Part shown: piece after piece, positions 5,420 through 7,372 of the stretch | How the letters are laid out: each line of letters opens with the position of its first letter | Position numbering within the stretch: the stretch's first letter is position 1 | Source: an uncultured Clostridium sp. | Lineage (GTDB): Bacteria; Bacillota; Clostridia; TANB77; CAG-508 | Direction of reading: 5' to 3' | NCBI GenBank assembly: GCA_900556945.1 | Contig: USQP01000032.1 | Location: forward strand, 1 to 7,372 | Length of the DNA: 7,372 bases | The notes under the pieces: model-generated | The model's database searches: none | Told to the model about the DNA's origin: nothing | What the model saw: the letters and a program-made list of their open reading frames with translations, nothing else | Program-made: the position numbers and the translations under genes

Positions 5420-7184
5420 ACAAAAAGTTAGTTCTGTTGAAATTAACTGTAAATGTGAAGCACAAGCAAAAACTGCTATATTGAATTTTCTAGATAAGCT
5501 AGGAATAAAAAAAATAGTGTATGTTGATGATCGATGCTCTATTAATGAATTAAAAGAAGCTTTTGTCGGTAAATTAAAAGCCCATTACAATAATAAACCA
5601 TGTGAATTAGATTTTCTAAATTGGGAACTCCCAGAAGCTGTTTTTGAGAAAGAAATCACAAAATTATGGGATGATAAGAGTGATGAAGAAAAAAGAGAAT
5701 TATACCTAAAAATATTACGTTTTGAGAATAATCTTGAAGAATTATCAAATTCAGTAGCTCCATTAAGACTTAAAACGATTTTAAAAGATAAGATAGAATT
5801 ACTTGCTCCTTCTGAATGGATTGTTCAAAAAAGTTCTATAATTCATGAATTAAGCAATAATGCCAAAATATTATTCCTTTTTGACATCGAGTTTAAGCAT
5901 GCTCCTTTACCTGATAATAGAGATGGAAGAGATTTAGCCTTTGAGTTGCTTCAAGACTCAACTGTTTGTAAATTTCTATATTGTGGTATATTTTCTCATC
6001 TATTCAGTATAAATGATGAATATGATAAAAGGTGTGAATATTGCAAAACTCATCATTTAGACAAAGAAAAGTTTTATACTATTTCTAAAAAAAGATTTCA
6101 AAACGATTCCTATTTGCCTGGATTAGCTGAAGGTATTAGAAATACATTATTAATAAACGAAGTAGAGGTTCTTAAAAAAGAGGCTGCAAATATATTAGGA
6201 AATTCTTTTAAAAATGCTATTAATGAAATTATTCAACTTGCTCCAGAATCATTTAATCATATTATTCAAAAGAGTTCAAGAAAGGAAGGTGTCTGGGAAA
6301 TGGATACTTTAATTAGAGTATCAGATATAATCACTTCATACAATGCATTAAGTACTTTAGTATCTAATGCACGTAGGACAAAAATAAATCAATGCCTAAA
6401 AAAAATTAGACAAATAGAAAGTATTAAGACTGGCGGTGAAACCCCTTTTGATAAAACTCAAGTATTAGACTTAAGACACAAAGAACTTTACATCAAAGAT
6501 AATATTCAAAACAGTTTACATTACCCTTTGTCTAATGGTGATATTTTCAACATTCAAGGCAAAGAATATATATTGTTAGTTCAACCTTGTAATATTAGCT
6601 TAAGAAAAGATGGTAAAAGAGATAGAAACTATAATATAGGTTTATTAGTTGAATTAGAAACAATAGAAAAAGAAACGTTTCAGAATTATAAAAAAGGACA
6701 ACTTGCAACCGTTGAAGTGATAGAAGATGTTACCTTACCATCAAATTTACTAAAAGTAGCACGTTTCTCAACATTCCAATCTGTAAGTCTATCGCCTTTA
6801 GATCTAACTGTATTTAATAAAGAAGGCATCGCAAAAATTAATTTGAGTGAACTAGACAATACATCTTCTACAATCCAAGAATCATGGAAAAAGAGATATA
6901 AAGAACTACACAAAATATTCTCAGAATTTGCTAATGGGATAAAAGTCTTTAGGAAAATTAGAGTTGCTAATAAAGATATATTAAAATATTCTGTGTTTAA
7001 TGGTTCAGTTTTCACTGGTTACAAAATAAATAATGAAAAATCATTATCTCAAAGAGGTAAATTACTAAAATTCAATATAACAAGAGTAGCACATTATAAG
7101 TCTCCGTACTCAGATGACTTGTTGCAAAAATTTATGCTATATTTATCAAGAAATGCTTTCGAGCATGATTTTACAAAAAATTAA
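5406..7184 (+). CDS. Receiver-domain protein with large insertion and unknown C-terminal domain
   Basis: A 592-residue protein that I do not recognise as a named family. Its first 230 residues carry a response-regulator receiver pattern: KIVYVDD (36-42) gives the acidic pair D41/D42, LFLFDIEF (156-163) gives the likely phosphoacceptor D160, DGRDLAFELL (173-182) is the usual helix after it, and YTISKKRF (224-231) supplies the conserved Lys (K228 or K229). About 110 residues of mostly helical sequence are inserted between the first two elements, and a C-x2-C-x2-H-H cluster (C210, C213, H216, H217) sits before the last. Residues 240-345 look helical. The C-terminal part has NGDIFNI (377-383) and LLVQPCNI (390-397), resembling a GDIF...PCDL pattern I associate with unnamed receiver-linked proteins. 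No helix-turn-helix or nuclease motif is seen, so an ordinary transcription-factor role is unlikely. The ATG at 5406 overlaps the kinase gene by 14 nt, making it the probable phosphotransfer partner and possibly the effector. Confidence 0.72.
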   Translation: MNTSEQKVSSVEINCKCEAQAKTAILNFLDKLGIKKIVYVDDRCSINELKEAFVGKLKAHYNNKPCELDFLNWELPEAVFEKEITKLWDDKSDEEKRELYLKILRFENNLEELSNSVAPLRLKTILKDKIELLAPSEWIVQKSSIIHELSNNAKILFLFDIEFKHAPLPDNRDGRDLAFELLQDSTVCKFLYCGIFSHLFSINDEYDKRCEYCKTHHLDKEKFYTISKKRFQNDSYLPGLAEGIRNTLLINEVEVLKKEAANILGNSFKNAINEIIQLAPESFNHIIQKSSRKEGVWEMDTLIRVSDIITSYNALSTLVSNARRTKINQCLKKIRQIESIKTGGETPFDKTQVLDLRHKELYIKDNIQNSLHYPLSNGDIFNIQGKEYILLVQPCNISLRKDGKRDRNYNIGLLVELETIEKETFQNYKKGQLATVEVIEDVTLPSNLLKVARFSTFQSVSLSPLDLTVFNKEGIAKINLSELDNTSSTIQESWKKRYKELHKIFSEFANGIKVFRKIRVANKDILKYSVFNGSVFTGYKINNEKSLSQRGKLLKFNITRVAHYKSPYSDDLLQKFMLYLSRNAFEHDFTKN

Positions 7185-7193
7185 ATAAATTCA

Positions 7194-7227
7194 AAGAGTT
7201 TGTGATTAATCTTAATTAACAACTCTT
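7194..7227 (+). terminator. Imperfect inverted repeat after the operon, possible terminator
   Basis: AAGAGTT (7194-7200) pairs with AACTCTT (7221-7227), and the stem can continue inward through GT/AC and the ATTAA/TTAAT region with mismatches and bulges. It begins 10 bases after the stop of the receiver gene, where a transcript end is expected. The pairing is AT-rich and there is no immediate T-run; the first T-run is at about 7248-7252. Termination is therefore plausible but weakly supported. Confidence 0.4.
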
Positions 7228-7256
7228 ACTCATAGCTGAATAAAAAGTTTTTGGAT

Positions 7257-7287
7257 TTTGTCTACTTAATTAAGTTTACTATCTTTG
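7257..7287 (+). promoter_or_regulatory. Bacteroides-type promoter (TTTG / N19 / TATCTTTG)
   Basis: TTTG at 7257-7260 and TATCTTTG at 7280-7287 match the Bacteroides -33 and -7 consensus (TTTG and TAnnTTTG) exactly, with a 19-bp spacer inside the normal 19-21 range. Transcription would start a few bases downstream, about ten bases before the ATG at 7303, so the leader is very short. This shows that the downstream gene has its own promoter and is not simply the fourth gene of the methyltransferase operon. Confidence 0.8.
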
Positions 7288-7302
7288 CCCTCAGTATTCT
7301 CC

Positions 7303-7372
7303 ATGAGCAAACTACCGCAAAAGCACGTAGTAAATCAGTGGGTTAAATCATGGGATATGCTTGAAGCTAAAA
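7303..7372 (+). CDS. Start of an unidentified gene (3' partial)
   Basis: An ATG at 7303 opens a frame that stays open to the window edge, giving 23 codons beginning MSKLPQKHVVNQWVKSWDML. It lies just behind a strong promoter match, which is the main reason to call it a gene. The fragment is too short to assign a family. It contains no membrane-like segment or signal peptide. It may belong to the mobile element or be a neighbouring cargo or chromosomal gene. A second in-frame ATG at 7357 is a less likely start because the promoter fits the first one better. Confidence 0.55.
   Translation, partial: MSKLPQKHVVNQWVKSWDMLEAK

Noticed and set aside
6686..7015. Minus-strand 109-codon frame opposite the receiver gene
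   Set aside because: Length alone is not support in AT-rich coding sequence; the product has no recognisable domain or promoter.
1..7372. CRISPR array, tRNA, rRNA or insertion-sequence ends
   Set aside because: No regularly spaced repeats, cloverleaf-like sequence, rRNA signature or transposase with terminal inverted repeats was seen on either strand.

Overview
The window looks like an accessory (mobile-element) region from a member of the Bacteroidales, most likely a gut Bacteroides, Parabacteroides or Prevotella-like species. Three things point there. The first two genes are a BtgA/BtgB-type mobilization pair, a family best known from Bacteroides plasmids and mobilizable transposons such as pBFTM10. 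No gene start has a clear Shine-Dalgarno sequence. A textbook Bacteroides promoter (TTTG, 19 bp, TATCTTTG) precedes the last open frame.

Layout, all on the + strand: (1) bases 2-514, 3' part of a btgA-like gene that begins before the window; (2) 519-1412, btgB-like relaxase; (3) 1413-1632, a non-coding gap with a palindrome and overlapping inverted repeats; (4) 1633-2949, an N4/N6-type DNA methyltransferase; (5) 2954-5419, an 821-residue protein with two GHKL ATPase modules, an N-terminal Hsp90/MORC-like one and a C-terminal histidine-kinase-like one with its own H-box; (6) 5406-7184, a 592-residue protein with a receiver domain carrying a large insertion and an unrecognised C-terminal domain; (7) an imperfect inverted repeat, then a promoter and the first 23 codons of a further gene that runs off the window.

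Genes 4-6 are tightly packed (4 nt gap, then a 14 nt overlap) and very AT-rich, so they read as one transcriptional unit carried as cargo beside the mobilization genes. Together they look like a DNA-modification-linked defence system. The methyltransferase would mark host DNA. The double-GHKL protein would be an ATP-driven sensor or switch that could also phosphorylate a partner. The receiver protein would be that partner and perhaps the effector. GHKL ATPases of the MORC/paraMORC group next to methyltransferases are known from restriction-modification neighbourhoods. A full histidine-kinase module in the same chain, plus a linked receiver gene with no recognisable DNA-binding output, is the unusual part. 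No restriction nuclease or helicase is recognisable in the window, so how the system would attack foreign DNA, if it does, is open. This function is inferred from domains and gene order only.
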